Assembly (NCBI RefSeq): GCF_033954455.1
Contig: NZ_CP121473.1
Location: 2,714,501 to 2,778,500 of the forward strand
DNA: 64,000 bases
Source of the DNA: Thiorhodovibrio litoralis
GTDB lineage: Bacteria; Pseudomonadota; Gammaproteobacteria; Chromatiales; Chromatiaceae
Reading direction: 5' to 3'
Shown here: positions 43,240 through 53,186 of the stretch, in pieces
Layout: each line of letters opens with the position of its first letter
Position numbering within the stretch: position 1 is the first letter of the stretch
Made by a program: the position numbers and the translations under genes
The notes under the pieces: generated by a model
The model's database searches: none
Told to the model about the DNA's origin: nothing
Seen by the model: only the letters and a program-made list of their open reading frames with translations

Positions 43240-43959
43240 ATGTTTGCGCCCGTGACCTTTGACCCCAGCTGTCGGACTTGCGCGCGCCTGGCCGATTTCC
43301 TCGACAGCGTGCGGGCCGAGCATCCTGACTACCATGCCGCCCCGGTGCCGCCTTTTGGCGATCCGAATGCGCGCCTGCTGATCGTCGGGCTGGCCCCTGG
43401 TATGCACGGTGCTAACCGCAGCGGCCGGCCTTTCACGGGTGATTATGCTGGCATTCTGCTCTATGCCAGCTTGCATCGGCACGGCTTCGGCAGTCGCGCG
43501 GAGTCGGTTAGCGCTGACGATGGGCTGAAGCTCCGCAACTGCCGAATCACCAATGCGGTCAAATGCCTGCCGCCGGCTAACAAGCCGCTGCCGGCGGAGA
43601 TGCACGCCTGCAATCGCTATCTGGGGGCCGAGTTAGCCGGGCTGCCGGCCGGCGCCGTGGTGCTGGCGCTGGGTCAGATCGCGCACCGGGCGGTGCTCCT
43701 GGGGTGCGGGCTCAAGCAGTCTGCGCTCAAGTTCGCGCATGGCGCGGAGCATGAACTGCCCGGCGGACTGCGGCTGGTGGATTCCTATCATTGCAGCCGC
43801 TACAACACCCAGACGCGGCGGTTAACCGAGGCGATGTTCGATCAGGTGATGGCGCGCTGCCGCATGCTGGTCGACCAGGCCGGCCCGAGGGCTAGCGCGG
43901 CTGCTGAGCCTGAGCCTGGTCCTGATCCAGATCCGGTAACTGGCGCCGGGATGGCCTGA
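43240..43959 (+). CDS. Family 5 uracil-DNA glycosylase (UdgB-like, Fe-S)
   Basis: A 239-residue base-excision enzyme. Motif A is LIVGLAPGMHGANRSGRPFT, with a following GDYAGILLY, and motif B is VDSYHCSRYNTQTRRLTEAM. Four cysteines (CRTC near residue 11-14, CLPP about 109 and HAC about 125) fit the 4Fe-4S cluster of family 4/5 enzymes. It excises uracil and related bases from DNA. The tail beyond about 215 is Pro/Asp/Glu-rich (EPEPGPDPDP). It lies 109 bases before uvrC, forming a small repair cluster. Confidence 0.9.
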   Translation: MFAPVTFDPSCRTCARLADFLDSVRAEHPDYHAAPVPPFGDPNARLLIVGLAPGMHGANRSGRPFTGDYAGILLYASLHRHGFGSRAESVSADDGLKLRNCRITNAVKCLPPANKPLPAEMHACNRYLGAELAGLPAGAVVLALGQIAHRAVLLGCGLKQSALKFAHGAEHELPGGLRLVDSYHCSRYNTQTRRLTEAMFDQVMARCRMLVDQAGPRASAAAEPEPGPDPDPVTGAGMA

Positions 43960-44068
43960 AGGCAGTCGATAACACCGGAGCGGCAGCGAATCGCACCGAG
44001 GACATGAGCGAAAATCGCACCAATGACAGACCTGATCGCAGCGGAGCAGGTGGCTGCGGGAGCAGGCC

Positions 44069-45889
44069 ATGCTGAGCGATGCGTCCCGCCGCGCGTTGCT
44101 TGCGCGCATCCCGACTCAGCCCGGTGTCTATCGCATGCTCGATGCCGAAGGCGGCGTGCTCTATGTCGGCAAGGCCAAGGAGCTCAAGCGGCGCGTCAGT
44201 AGTTATTTCAGCCGCTCGCTGAACCATCGCTTGCAGGTAATGGTGGCGCAGATCGCCGATGTTGCGGTCACGGTCACCCGCACTGAGGGCGAGGCGCTGC
44301 TGCTCGAGGCGGACCTGATCAAATCCCATCAGCCGCGCTTTAATGTGCTGCTGCGCGATGATAAAAGCTATCCGTTCATTTATCTGAGCACCCAGGACCG
44401 CTTTCCGCGCCTGGCCTTTTATCGCGGCTCGCGCAAGACCAAGGGGCGTTACTTCGGGCCTTATCCCAGCGCCTCGGCGGTGCGCGAGACGCTGCAGCTG
44501 TTGCAGAAAATCTTCCCGGTGCGTCAGTGCCGCGATACCTTTTTTCGCAATCGCTCGCGGCCCTGTCTGCAGTATCAGATCAAGCGCTGCACCGGGCCCT
44601 GTGTCGGGCTGGTCAGCGAGCAGGATTATGGCGAGGATGTGGCGCGGACCATTAAGTTCCTCGACGGGCGCACCAATGAAGTCATCCGCGAGCTCGGCGA
44701 GCGCATGGACGAAGCGGCCGATGCGCTGGAGTTTGAACGCGCCGCGGTGCTGCGCGATCAGATCGCCACCCTCAGGCGCATCCAGCAGCGCCAGTATGTG
44801 ACGGCTGGCGGTGGTGATCTCGATATCCTGGCCCATGCCAGCGAGGGCGGGCTGCATTGCGTGCAGGTGTTTTTCATCCGCGCCGGACACAACCTGGGAA
44901 ACAAGAGCTTTTTCCCCAAGGCACCAGCGGAGGCGACGCCTGGGACCGTCATGGCGGGCTTTCTGACCCAGTTCTATGCCGACAAGCCGATTCCACCGGA
45001 ACTGCTGGTGAGCCAGGCGCCGGAAGAGCTGGAGTTTCTCGAAAGCGCCTTCGCCGAGCGTGCCGGGCGCAAGGTGGCTATTAGCTATCGGTTGCGCGGT
45101 GAGCGCGCCCAGTGGCTGAAAATGGCGCAAAGCAATGCCGACCTGTCGCTGCAGTCGCGCCTAGGCAGTCGCGCCGGCTACAGCCAGCGGCTCGAGGCGC
45201 TGCGCGATCTGCTGGGGCTCGACGAACTGCCCGCGCGCATGGAATGCTTCGACATCAGCCACACCCAGGGCGAGCTGACGGTGGCCTCCTGCGTGGTGTT
45301 TGACGGCGAGGGGCCGCGCAAGTCGGATTATCGCCGCTTTAACATTGAGGGCATCGCCCCCGGCGACGACTATGCCGCCATGGCGCAGGCGCTCGAGCGG
45401 CGCTACAAACGCATCAAGGCCGGCGAGGTGCCGGTGCCGGATTTGCTCTTCATCGATGGCGGGCGCGGACAGCTCAACGCCGCGATCGGTATTCTCGAAG
45501 AACTCGGCATCCATGACGTGCGCCTAGTCGGCGTGGCCAAGGGGCCGGACCGCAAGGCGGGCGCCGAGCAACTGTGGCAGCCGCACCAGCGCCATGCGCT
45601 GATTGCCCCAGCGGATTCGCCCGCGATGCATCTGGTGCAGCAGATTCGCGACGAGGCGCATCGCTTCGCCATCACCGGCCATCGTCAGCGCCGCGACAAG
45701 GCCAGACGCACCTCAGTGCTGGAAGACATCGCCGGCGTCGGCCCCAAACGCCGCGCTAATCTGCTCAAGGCCTTTGGCGGCATCCGCGGCCTGCGCAGTG
45801 CCAGCGCCGAAGACATCGCCCGAGTCGACGGTATCAGCAGCGCGCTTGCCGAGCAGATTCACCAGGCCGTCAATCAGGATTCCGCCTGA
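44069..45889 (+). CDS. uvrC: UvrABC excinuclease subunit C
   Basis: A 606-residue nucleotide-excision nuclease. It has the GIY-YIG domain (GVYRMLDAEGGVLYVGKAKE, residues 15-34), the Cys-rich RPCLQYQIKRCTGPC, a UVR motif (about 205-240), the RNase H-like C-terminal nuclease (MECFDISHTQGELTVASCVV, LLFIDGGRGQLNAAI), and two helix-hairpin-helix motifs (IAGVGPKRRANLLKAFGG and VDGISSALAEQIH). The protein is full length. In gammaproteobacteria uvrC usually precedes pgsA, as here. Confidence 0.97.
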   Translation: MLSDASRRALLARIPTQPGVYRMLDAEGGVLYVGKAKELKRRVSSYFSRSLNHRLQVMVAQIADVAVTVTRTEGEALLLEADLIKSHQPRFNVLLRDDKSYPFIYLSTQDRFPRLAFYRGSRKTKGRYFGPYPSASAVRETLQLLQKIFPVRQCRDTFFRNRSRPCLQYQIKRCTGPCVGLVSEQDYGEDVARTIKFLDGRTNEVIRELGERMDEAADALEFERAAVLRDQIATLRRIQQRQYVTAGGGDLDILAHASEGGLHCVQVFFIRAGHNLGNKSFFPKAPAEATPGTVMAGFLTQFYADKPIPPELLVSQAPEELEFLESAFAERAGRKVAISYRLRGERAQWLKMAQSNADLSLQSRLGSRAGYSQRLEALRDLLGLDELPARMECFDISHTQGELTVASCVVFDGEGPRKSDYRRFNIEGIAPGDDYAAMAQALERRYKRIKAGEVPVPDLLFIDGGRGQLNAAIGILEELGIHDVRLVGVAKGPDRKAGAEQLWQPHQRHALIAPADSPAMHLVQQIRDEAHRFAITGHRQRRDKARRTSVLEDIAGVGPKRRANLLKAFGGIRGLRSASAEDIARVDGISSALAEQIHQAVNQDSA

Positions 45890-46066
45890 TGCAGGCAGGG
45901 GCTGACAGGGGCCAAGAGCCGCCAAGGCGAGGGAAAACACTCATGACTGCGAAATGCGGTTTTTAGCCGGATCCTTGTGCGCATACTATAACTAAGCAAG
46001 GGGGAGAGGTTTCGGTGCGGTCCGCGCCCGTCGCTCGACCCATGGATGACCAAGAGGCGTTTTAGC

Positions 46067-46633
46067 ATGCTCAATATTCCGAATCTGCTGACCCTGCTGC
46101 GGATTCTGCTGATCCCGGTGTTTATGGTGATCTTCTACCTGCCGGTGCCCTGGGCGCGGCCGGTCTGCGCACTGGTGTTCGGTGCCGCGGCCCTGACCGA
46201 CCTGCTCGACGGCTACCTGGCGCGACGCTGGAATCAGACCTCGCCGCTCGGCGCCTTTCTCGACCCAGTCGCCGACAAGCTCATGGTCGCCATCGCCCTG
46301 GTGCTGCTGGTGCAAGCCGATCCGCGTGCTCTGCTGGCACTGCCGGCGGCCGTCATCATCGGTCGTGAGATCACCGTCTCCGCGCTGCGCGAATGGATGG
46401 CGGAAATCGGCAGCCGTGCCAAGGTGGCTGTCTCCATGGCCGGCAAGCTCAAGACCACCGCGCAGATGATCGCCATCTTTTTGCTGATCATCGATGGGCC
46501 GATGCTCGGCCTGCCGATCGAGCCAATCGGCATGGCGCTGCTCTACCTGGCCGCCATCCTGACGCTGTGGTCCATGGTGCTCTACATCCGCGCCGCCTGG
46601 CCAAGCCTGATGGGGCATCCACCTGAGGCCTGA
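46067..46633 (+). CDS. pgsA: CDP-diacylglycerol-glycerol-3-phosphate 3-phosphatidyltransferase
   Basis: A 188-residue membrane enzyme making phosphatidylglycerol phosphate. The start MLNIPNLLTLLRILLIPVFM is typical. The CDP-alcohol motif D-x2-DG-x2-AR-x8-G-x3-D-x3-D is complete in DLLDGYLARRWNQTSPLGAF followed by LDPVADK. Four to five helices cover the rest. ATG 46067 is chosen over 46046 because the conserved N-terminus begins there and AGAGG lies upstream. Confidence 0.95.
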   Translation: MLNIPNLLTLLRILLIPVFMVIFYLPVPWARPVCALVFGAAALTDLLDGYLARRWNQTSPLGAFLDPVADKLMVAIALVLLVQADPRALLALPAAVIIGREITVSALREWMAEIGSRAKVAVSMAGKLKTTAQMIAIFLLIIDGPMLGLPIEPIGMALLYLAAILTLWSMVLYIRAAWPSLMGHPPEA

Positions 46634-46698
46634 GGCCTGAGTCAAATTTCCAATCCTTGACAGACGCCGTGCACCGGCTATAATGTCGCGCTTCCGAA

Positions 46699-46774
<76 letters not shown>

Positions 46775-46786
46775 AATTCAAAGATT

Positions 46787-46816
46787 AAGGGCTGCCTTTC
46801 GGTGGCCCTTTTCTTT
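46787..46816 (+). terminator. Rho-independent terminator after tRNA-Gly
   Basis: AAGGGCTGCC (46787-46796) pairs with GGTGGCCCTT (46801-46810), ten pairs including two G-U, around TTTC, then TTCTTTT. Confidence 0.8.
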
Positions 46817-46920
46817 TGTGTCGCGTTTTGTGTCACGATTTCCCGTTTTTTGCTTAACTCACCCTTAACTCACCGATTTTGAGTAAGTATTTGGGTAGGG
46901 CAGGCGCGAGATCAGTGCTC

Positions 46921-47436
46921 TCAGCGCTCAAGCTCCTGCAGCTCAAATACCATGTCGTCCAGATCGGCAAAAATCCAGGTTGCCGCTGGCGCACCCAGTC
47001 CGGCCACGGTGCCCGGATTGACCAGCCAGCTCTTGCCGCCCTTGACCGTGTCAAGGCAGCGGATCTCCGGTTCGTGGCTATGGCCGCAACAGACTAGGTC
47101 GTAATCTCCAGCACAGGCGAACGCCTCGCCGATATGGGGATAATGGGTCATGAAGATGCGACGACCGTGCAGCTTTAGGTCGGCATCGTTGCCGTGGTAT
47201 TGAAGCTGGCCGTCCGATCGGCACGCCAGTCGCGAAATGGAGACGGGATCGCCGAGATTGTTGCCGTGGATGACATGGATGGGCAAATCCAGCTTAAGCG
47301 ACGCCAACAGGGTGTTGGTGCCGATCAGGTCGCCGCAGTGCAACACGCACTCGGCACCGCGCGTCTTGGCATCTGCGATGGCGGTCGCCAGCATGGGACC
47401 GCGATCATGGCTGTCGGAGACGATGCAGATTTTCAT
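46921..47436 (-). CDS. YfcE/MJ0936-type metallophosphoesterase
   Basis: A 171-residue calcineurin-like phosphodiesterase. The metal ligands are IVSDSHD, LHCGDLIG, VIHGNNLGD, FMTHYPH and CCGHSHEPEI. Length and motif spacing match the small MJ0936/YfcE group that hydrolyses phosphodiesters; the natural substrate is unknown. It precedes cysC by 51 bases in reverse order and probably has its own promoter. Confidence 0.9.
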   Translation of the reverse strand: MKICIVSDSHDRGPMLATAIADAKTRGAECVLHCGDLIGTNTLLASLKLDLPIHVIHGNNLGDPVSISRLACRSDGQLQYHGNDADLKLHGRRIFMTHYPHIGEAFACAGDYDLVCCGHSHEPEIRCLDTVKGGKSWLVNPGTVAGLGAPAATWIFADLDDMVFELQELER

Positions 47437-47487
47437 GGCTTCACCAATGCCGCGGCCAGGTTGGAGGAGGGCAACCGGCGCCGGCTT

Positions 47488-48162
47488 TTAGCGCTGTGGG
47501 CCAGCAGCCGGCAGGATGGCGCGACTAACAAGGTAGTCAATCACGTCGCCTGCCAGCGCTTCGGGCGTGCGCTCGCCGTTGGCGTGAATCACCAATTCCG
47601 GCGCCTCTGGCGCCTCGTAGGGGTCGTCGATCCCGGTGAAATGCTTGATCTCGCCGGCGCGGGCTTTCTTGTACAGGCCTTTGGGGTCGCGCGCTTCGCA
47701 GATCGCCAGCGATGTATCGACGAAGACTTCGATGAAATCCTCCTCGCGCATGCTCTTTCTGACCCGATCGCGGTCGATGCGGTAGGGACTGATAAAGGCT
47801 GTCAGTGCGATGAGTCCGGCCTCGCAAAAGAGCTGCGCCACCGCTCCGATGCGGCGGATATTTTCTTCGCGATCGATCGCCGTGAAACCCAGTCCGAAGC
47901 GCTCGGCGAATTCATCGCCGTGCGTCTCGCGCAGCATGCTAGTCCCGGCGTTCAATGAGTGGCGAACATTGTCCCCATCGAGCACCGCCGTGCGCGCTCC
48001 GCGCTGACTCAGCATGTGGTCGAGTACGTTGGCCAGGGTGCTCTTTCCGGAGCCGCTTAGTCCGGTAAACCAGAGCACACAGCCGCGATGCCCATTCAGG
48101 CGCTCGCGATCCTCACGGGAGACACGATGCTCGTGCCAGGTCACATTGGTGTCGTTGGTCAT
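47488..48162 (-). CDS. cysC: Adenylyl-sulfate kinase with an internal insertion
   Basis: A 224-residue APS kinase forming PAPS. Walker A is [15 protein letters not shown], followed by [36 protein letters not shown], and [24 protein letters not shown]. Between DNVRHSLN and [12 protein letters not shown], where the usual protein has a three- or four-residue link, about 18 residues ([18 protein letters not shown]) are inserted near the nucleotide lid. No ATP sulfurylase is adjacent. PAPS could supply sulfation of the nearby polysaccharide, but that is inference. Confidence 0.9.
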   Translation of the reverse strand: MTNDTNVTWHEHRVSREDRERLNGHRGCVLWFTGLSGSGKSTLANVLDHMLSQRGARTAVLDGDNVRHSLNAGTSMLRETHGDEFAERFGLGFTAIDREENIRRIGAVAQLFCEAGLIALTAFISPYRIDRDRVRKSMREEDFIEVFVDTSLAICEARDPKGLYKKARAGEIKHFTGIDDPYEAPEAPELVIHANGERTPEALAGDVIDYLVSRAILPAAGPQR

Positions 48163-48452
48163 ACAGAAAACCAGAAGTTAGGAATCATTGGGATCGATCA
48201 GTCCGCTTCACGCCGGTGTCCGCGCTTCGCCCACCATTACTATTTGAGCCTTCCGCAGACAAAAGCTGACAGCAATCGGCAATAATAAATAGAAGAGCGT
48301 AATCTTTCCAGTTGGCTGTGCTCGGCTGCCAATGATCGTCAATAATTGCCCCGGCGTGTGCCGTGATGGCCGGCACACATCGGCAAGTCTGACTATCGTG
48401 ATATGTTCGCCAGCTCTTAGCCGCAAGCGACTATTTATAAAGGACTATCCTT
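48163..48452. other. Divergent intergenic region between cysC and the subtilase gene
   Basis: About 290 bases, more AT-rich than average (AATAATAAATAGAAG near 48282). It must hold promoters for both directions. A 72-codon minus-strand frame here with some hydrophobic residues is not convincing. Confidence 0.4.
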
Positions 48453-51400
48453 ATGACTTATCGTCCTGCTCGAAAAAAGCTGTCCACGGCAACCGTACTG
48501 CTGCGAGTTGGCATCAGCATGCTCGGCCTGTTCCTGGCAACCGACGTTATCCCTGCTGAGGCTCCGGCTGTTTCGCACCGGCTGATCGTGGAACTTGAGC
48601 AGCCGGGCTTGGCACTCTGGAGCAAGCTTCGGGGGCTTGACGACCCCGAGACCGGGCGGCTAAGGCTCGATACCAGCCGCTCTAGAGAGCATCTCAGGCA
48701 GGTGGAGCAGGAACAGCAGCAATTTCGCACAGCGCTGAAACGGGTTCTGCCCGGTGCTCGTATCGACACCTATATAAACGAGGAGGGCCTTAGCCGGGAG
48801 AGCCGCTTCCAGCTGCTGCTGAATGCCGTGGTGATTGATCCGGGAACGAGAGACAGAAAAAGTGCTAGCAAGCAGCTTGCAATGTTACCGGGTGTGAAAC
48901 GGGTCCACCGCGATTACGCGTATTATCCAACACTCTATGCCGGTGTGCCGCTGGTGGGTGCAGACGAACTGTGGTGGCACCCGCTTATCGGGTCGCAGTC
49001 TCTTGCAGGTAAGGGCATCAAGGTCGCATCCGTGGACGCTGGGATTCACCATGAGGCGCCCATGTTCGACGGCACCGGTTTTGCCTATCCGCCGCTGTTT
49101 CCGCCTGGTGGGCTGGGCCATACCGAAAACAACAACGGCAAGATCATCTCCTCGCGGGCCTATTTCCGTTCATGGGACCCGCCCGCTGTGGGCGACGAAA
49201 ACCCTTGGCCCGGTGAGAACGGTAGCTCGCATGGCGTGCACACTGCCGGAATCATGGCTGGCAATCCGGTCGAGGCGGATTATCTGGGGAAGACTATTTC
49301 GATCAGCGGCGTGGCGCCGGCAGCTTGGGTCATGAGTTACCGGGTAGGTTACCCGTCGGTGAACAGTAATGAGGAATTTTACACCGTTGAGCTTATTGCT
49401 GCGCTCGAGGATGTGGTTGCTGACGGTGCCGACGTGGTTAATAACTCCTGGGGCGACGGACCCGTGTCGCTGGGTGGCAAGGACGATGCGCTTGATGCTG
49501 CGTTGATCGGGGCGGCCGAGGCCGGAGTATTTGTGGTGATGGCGGCTGGTAACAGCGGTCCAGGAGGCGGCACCACCGAGCATCCGTCCGATCAGTATAT
49601 GGTCGTGGGTGCAACGACCACCGATGGCACCTACTCTGCCGGCTTTGCCGACGTGGGTACCGACTGCCCGGTCGACGCCGTGCTGCAGGATTTGCGGTTC
49701 GCTACCGCATTGTTCGGCCCCGAACTCGAGCAGGGGATCGCATACTCGTATTCGCGCGTGACGGCCGCGTCGGTTGACAATGGCAATGACGATGGCTGCG
49801 CGCCTTTTCCAGAACACTCAATGCAGGGCGCTGCCGTTCTGATCAGACGCGGCGACTGCGCCTTTGGTGAAAAGGTGCTCAATGCGCAGGCGGCCGGGGC
49901 GGAGCTTGCAGTGATTTACAATAATTCCGGTGATGAAGAGGACATTCAGGACATGACCTGCGATGCAGAAATCTGTCCGGCTGGCAGTGTCACCATTCCG
50001 TCCATATTCATCTCGCTGCCGGCAGGGGAGGCGCTCGGAGCGCTGGCCGTTAACTGCCCGGATGATCTCGGGATCACGCTCGACATGAATGCGCGTCAGA
50101 TCGGCAATACGCCAGATGTGGCCATCGATTTCAGCAGTCGCGGCCCGAGCCTAGGTGCGCGACTAAAACCCGATATCGCCGCGCCGGGCGTCAACATTCT
50201 CTCCCAGGGCTATGCCGACGGCGCTACCGGCGAGGACCGCCACCTGGGCTTCGGGCAGATCTCGGGCACCTCCATGGCGGCGCCCTTCGTTGCTGGCGCC
50301 GCGGCGCTGCTGCGACAGATGTACCCTCGGTGGCCGAACAGCTACATCAAATCAGCTCTGATGACCACTGCAGAGTATCGCTCCATTCTGAATTGGGACG
50401 ATAGTGCCGCTCAGCCGCTCGATGTCGGGGCCGGGCGCATCAACCTGCCGGCTGCGGCCGATCCGGGCGTCATCATCAATCCGCCCAGTGTGAGCTTCGG
50501 TCTTCTAAGGGACGGCGACACCGCAACTCTGGAGATCAAAGTGCGAAATATTTCAGCACGCAAGGAGACCTACAGGGTTTCGAGCCTGTTTACCGGACAG
50601 GGAATCGACAATGCCACCGATATGCCCGGTATCTCGCTGAGTGCGGATGAGATCACACTCGCTCCGCTGGCCTCTGCCGTGGTAACGGTCAGCTTCAATT
50701 CGTTATTGTCTGGAGGTTTGGGCGACCATCAGGGCTACCTGGTGCTCAGCGGTAACCAGGGGCACAGCGCTCACATGCCGGTTTGGGCCCGCGTTATGCC
50801 GCTCCCAACCGAGAAGATTCTGATTATCGACAACGATTTTAGCGGCATGTTTCCGGACGATTTCAGCGACTACCGGACATATTATACCGATGCTCTCGAC
50901 GCGCTCGGATATGACTATGCGGTGCTGGATGTCGATGCGGCGGCCGGTGGTCTTACCACGCTGCCGAGCGCCGCCGAACTCGGGGGCTACCGGGCAATTA
51001 TCTATTTTTCGGGTGATAACGCCTCTCCAGACGGTTCATTTGCGATGCCCTCAGCGCTGACCACGCAGGATATGGACCGGCTGGCGGAGTATGCGGGCAG
51101 CGGCGGCGCGATCATCGCCATGGGGCAGGATTTGTCCTACATCATGAACGGAGCCTTCCTTTACAGGTATGTGCTTGGCGGTGACAGGCTGCAGGACAGC
51201 GTGACCGCCGAAGCCCTGCCGCAGTTGCCGGTTGTTCCAGTGTTTGGCGTGCCGGCGGGATTTCACGGGATCAGCATCGATCTTGGTGCCGGTGGCGATG
51301 GGGCGGCCAATCAGCTGTCTATCGATGAGCTCGCCGAAATGGGTCCGATGGATGATCAATTCGGCCTTTCCAGCCCGTTACTGCGATATCCCGGCGATCA

Positions 51401-51869
51401 CACCGTTGCCGAGGGCATCGTGGCCAAACTCAGCCGGCAGCAGCCAACCCTGGAATCGCCTGGTCTAACCTGGCTTGGCCGTGCGGCCTATACCGCCTTT
51501 GGGCTCGAAGGAGTCAACAGCGACCACGGCACCACCCGCGCGGAACTGCTGGGGCTGCTGCTCGACTGGGCTTTCGACGAACCTTCGGTCAGCCTCCAAA
51601 ACACCACGTCTGAAAATGCCAGCGGGCTTTCCATGTTTGAGGCCGTCCTGACTGCCGATACTCAAGCGGCAGCAACCGCCATGCAATATCGCTGGGACTT
51701 CGGGGACGGGTCGGCAATCGTGACGGCAACAGACAACATGAGCTCGCACGTCTACACGAAGCCGGGAACCTATAGGGTGCGGGTGGAGGCGACTGACGGA
51801 CTTGGCAATCATGCCATCGGTAGCCTTCCGGTTAGGATCCGGCGGCAGGATTTGCAAGGGCATCGGTGA
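48453..51869 (+). CDS. Large secreted subtilisin-family (S8) serine protease with PA and PKD domains
   Basis: An 1138-residue exported protease. A signal segment (LLRVGISMLGLFLATDVIPA, to about 36) is followed by an inhibitor-like prodomain (40-160). The catalytic triad is Asp195 in VASVDAGIHH, His260 in GSSHGVHTAGIMAG and a Ser near residue 606 in GQISGTSMAAPFVAG. A protease-associated domain is inserted (about 430-540). After the catalytic unit come a beta-rich Fn3-like part, an alpha/beta domain (EKILIIDNDFSGMFPDDF), and a C-terminal PKD domain (YRWDFGDGSAIVTATDN, KPGTYRVRVEATDG). No membrane anchor or sorting tail is seen, so it is probably released. Confidence 0.9.
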   Translation: MTYRPARKKLSTATVLLRVGISMLGLFLATDVIPAEAPAVSHRLIVELEQPGLALWSKLRGLDDPETGRLRLDTSRSREHLRQVEQEQQQFRTALKRVLPGARIDTYINEEGLSRESRFQLLLNAVVIDPGTRDRKSASKQLAMLPGVKRVHRDYAYYPTLYAGVPLVGADELWWHPLIGSQSLAGKGIKVASVDAGIHHEAPMFDGTGFAYPPLFPPGGLGHTENNNGKIISSRAYFRSWDPPAVGDENPWPGENGSSHGVHTAGIMAGNPVEADYLGKTISISGVAPAAWVMSYRVGYPSVNSNEEFYTVELIAALEDVVADGADVVNNSWGDGPVSLGGKDDALDAALIGAAEAGVFVVMAAGNSGPGGGTTEHPSDQYMVVGATTTDGTYSAGFADVGTDCPVDAVLQDLRFATALFGPELEQGIAYSYSRVTAASVDNGNDDGCAPFPEHSMQGAAVLIRRGDCAFGEKVLNAQAAGAELAVIYNNSGDEEDIQDMTCDAEICPAGSVTIPSIFISLPAGEALGALAVNCPDDLGITLDMNARQIGNTPDVAIDFSSRGPSLGARLKPDIAAPGVNILSQGYADGATGEDRHLGFGQISGTSMAAPFVAGAAALLRQMYPRWPNSYIKSALMTTAEYRSILNWDDSAAQPLDVGAGRINLPAAADPGVIINPPSVSFGLLRDGDTATLEIKVRNISARKETYRVSSLFTGQGIDNATDMPGISLSADEITLAPLASAVVTVSFNSLLSGGLGDHQGYLVLSGNQGHSAHMPVWARVMPLPTEKILIIDNDFSGMFPDDFSDYRTYYTDALDALGYDYAVLDVDAAAGGLTTLPSAAELGGYRAIIYFSGDNASPDGSFAMPSALTTQDMDRLAEYAGSGGAIIAMGQDLSYIMNGAFLYRYVLGGDRLQDSVTAEALPQLPVVPVFGVPAGFHGISIDLGAGGDGAANQLSIDELAEMGPMDDQFGLSSPLLRYPGDHTVAEGIVAKLSRQQPTLESPGLTWLGRAAYTAFGLEGVNSDHGTTRAELLGLLLDWAFDEPSVSLQNTTSENASGLSMFEAVLTADTQAAATAMQYRWDFGDGSAIVTATDNMSSHVYTKPGTYRVRVEATDGLGNHAIGSLPVRIRRQDLQGHR

Positions 51870-51954
51870 AAGAGAGCGCAGGTGCAAAGAGGGCACAATG
51901 CCCGGGGCTGAACACTAGCTCGCACATCTGCTGAGATATTTCCGTCTGTTTCGG

Positions 51955-53047
51955 TTATGGTCGACCGTCAACCAACGTCTTGGCGATTTTCCAACCGGCA
52001 TCGCCATCCCCAAAGAGGAGCGGGGCTCCAACAGGCGATGCTGCCAACACCTGCTCAATTGCCGTCTGGATTGCCTGTGTTTTGGCGCCTGCCAGCACCG
52101 CTGCGCCAGCCTCCACCAGCTCGACCCACTCAGTCTCCTCCCGCAGGGTCACGCAGGGGACCCGATAGAAAAACGCCTCTTTTTGCACCCCACCGGAATC
52201 CGTTGCAATGACTGCCGCATGCCGTTCCAGCATCACCATGTCCAGATAGCCGAGCGGCTCGGTCACGGTGAGCGAGGTCGCGATCTGGTCCATAAGCGCA
52301 ACATGTATCAGTGCATCTCGAGTGCGCGGATGCAGCGGCAGCACGACCGGGCGCATCTTTGCCTCCTGCATCAACCCGCGCATGACGTCGCTCAGGCGAT
52401 CCGGGTTATCGGTATTTTCAGCACGATGAACCGTGGCCAAAATGTATTCACCCGATGTCAGACCAAGACTGGCCAATATGGTGCTGATGCGCTCGGCCTT
52501 GGCAGCATAGAAGAGTGCCGCATCGTACATCACATCGCCCACGGGTCGGATTCGGGTCTCTGGAATCCCCTCAGCCCGCAGATTGGCCACGGCAGTTTCG
52601 GTTGGCGTGAACAGCAGATCGGCGGCATGATCCGTCAGCACCCGGTTGATTTCCTCGGGCATGCGCCGATTGAAGGAGCGTAAGCCGGCCTCGACATGGG
52701 CGACCGGGAGATGGAGTTTGACCGCCGCCAGGGCACCCGCGAGCGTGGAGTCGGTATCGCCATAGACCAACACCCAGTCTGGCTGCTCCGCAATCAAGAC
52801 TGTTTCGATAGCCTCGATCATCCGACCGGTATTCTGACCATGGGTGCCAGCGCCGATTCCGAGATGATGATCCGGGCGCGGGATCTCCAGTTCATCAAAA
52901 AAAACATCGCTCATGTTGGCATCGAAATGCTGGCCGGTATGGATGAGCACTTCGAGCGCGTCGGGACAATGCTCACGCAGGGCACGCGAGACAACGGCGG
53001 CTTTAATAAACTGCGGGCGGGCATGTAACTACTTTACGCGTCGGCAA
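51955..53047 (-). pseudogene. wecB: UDP-N-acetylglucosamine 2-epimerase with a broken 5' end
   Basis: From GTG 52950 the frame reads VLIHTGQHFDANMSDVFF and continues through VYGDTDSTLAGALA, HVEAGLRSFNRRMPEEINR and ATDSGGVQKEAFF to a normal end. Upstream the same frame reads ARPQFIKAAVVSRALREHC, the phosphate-binding N-terminus, but hits a TAG at 53031-53029. The expected first codons appear in another frame (TTG 53047, then RKVVT), so a small deletion near 53022 has split the start from the body. Initiation at 52950 would lose the first strand and the UDP-contacting Arg. Either a recent pseudogene or a sequence error; the rest is full length. Confidence 0.75.
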
Positions 53048-53186
53048 ACGGTTGCTCGGAACTGCCCACGCGGTTGATCCAACGCCTTTCCCAGGCAATC
53101 GAACAAGTGCACCCTGGGCGAAGTTTCCGTCGCCATAATCCTGAGCGGCGCAAGGCGAGATTTTATATTCCGTGCAACTGGGTGGT

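Noticed and set aside
46775-46900. Possible phage attachment site at the 3' end of tRNA-Gly
   Set aside because: No second copy of the tRNA end was found nearby and no intact integrase follows; the region fits a terminator plus spacer DNA.
48208-48426. A 72-codon minus-strand frame before the subtilase gene
   Set aside because: One weak hydrophobic stretch, no ribosome site and no family likeness.
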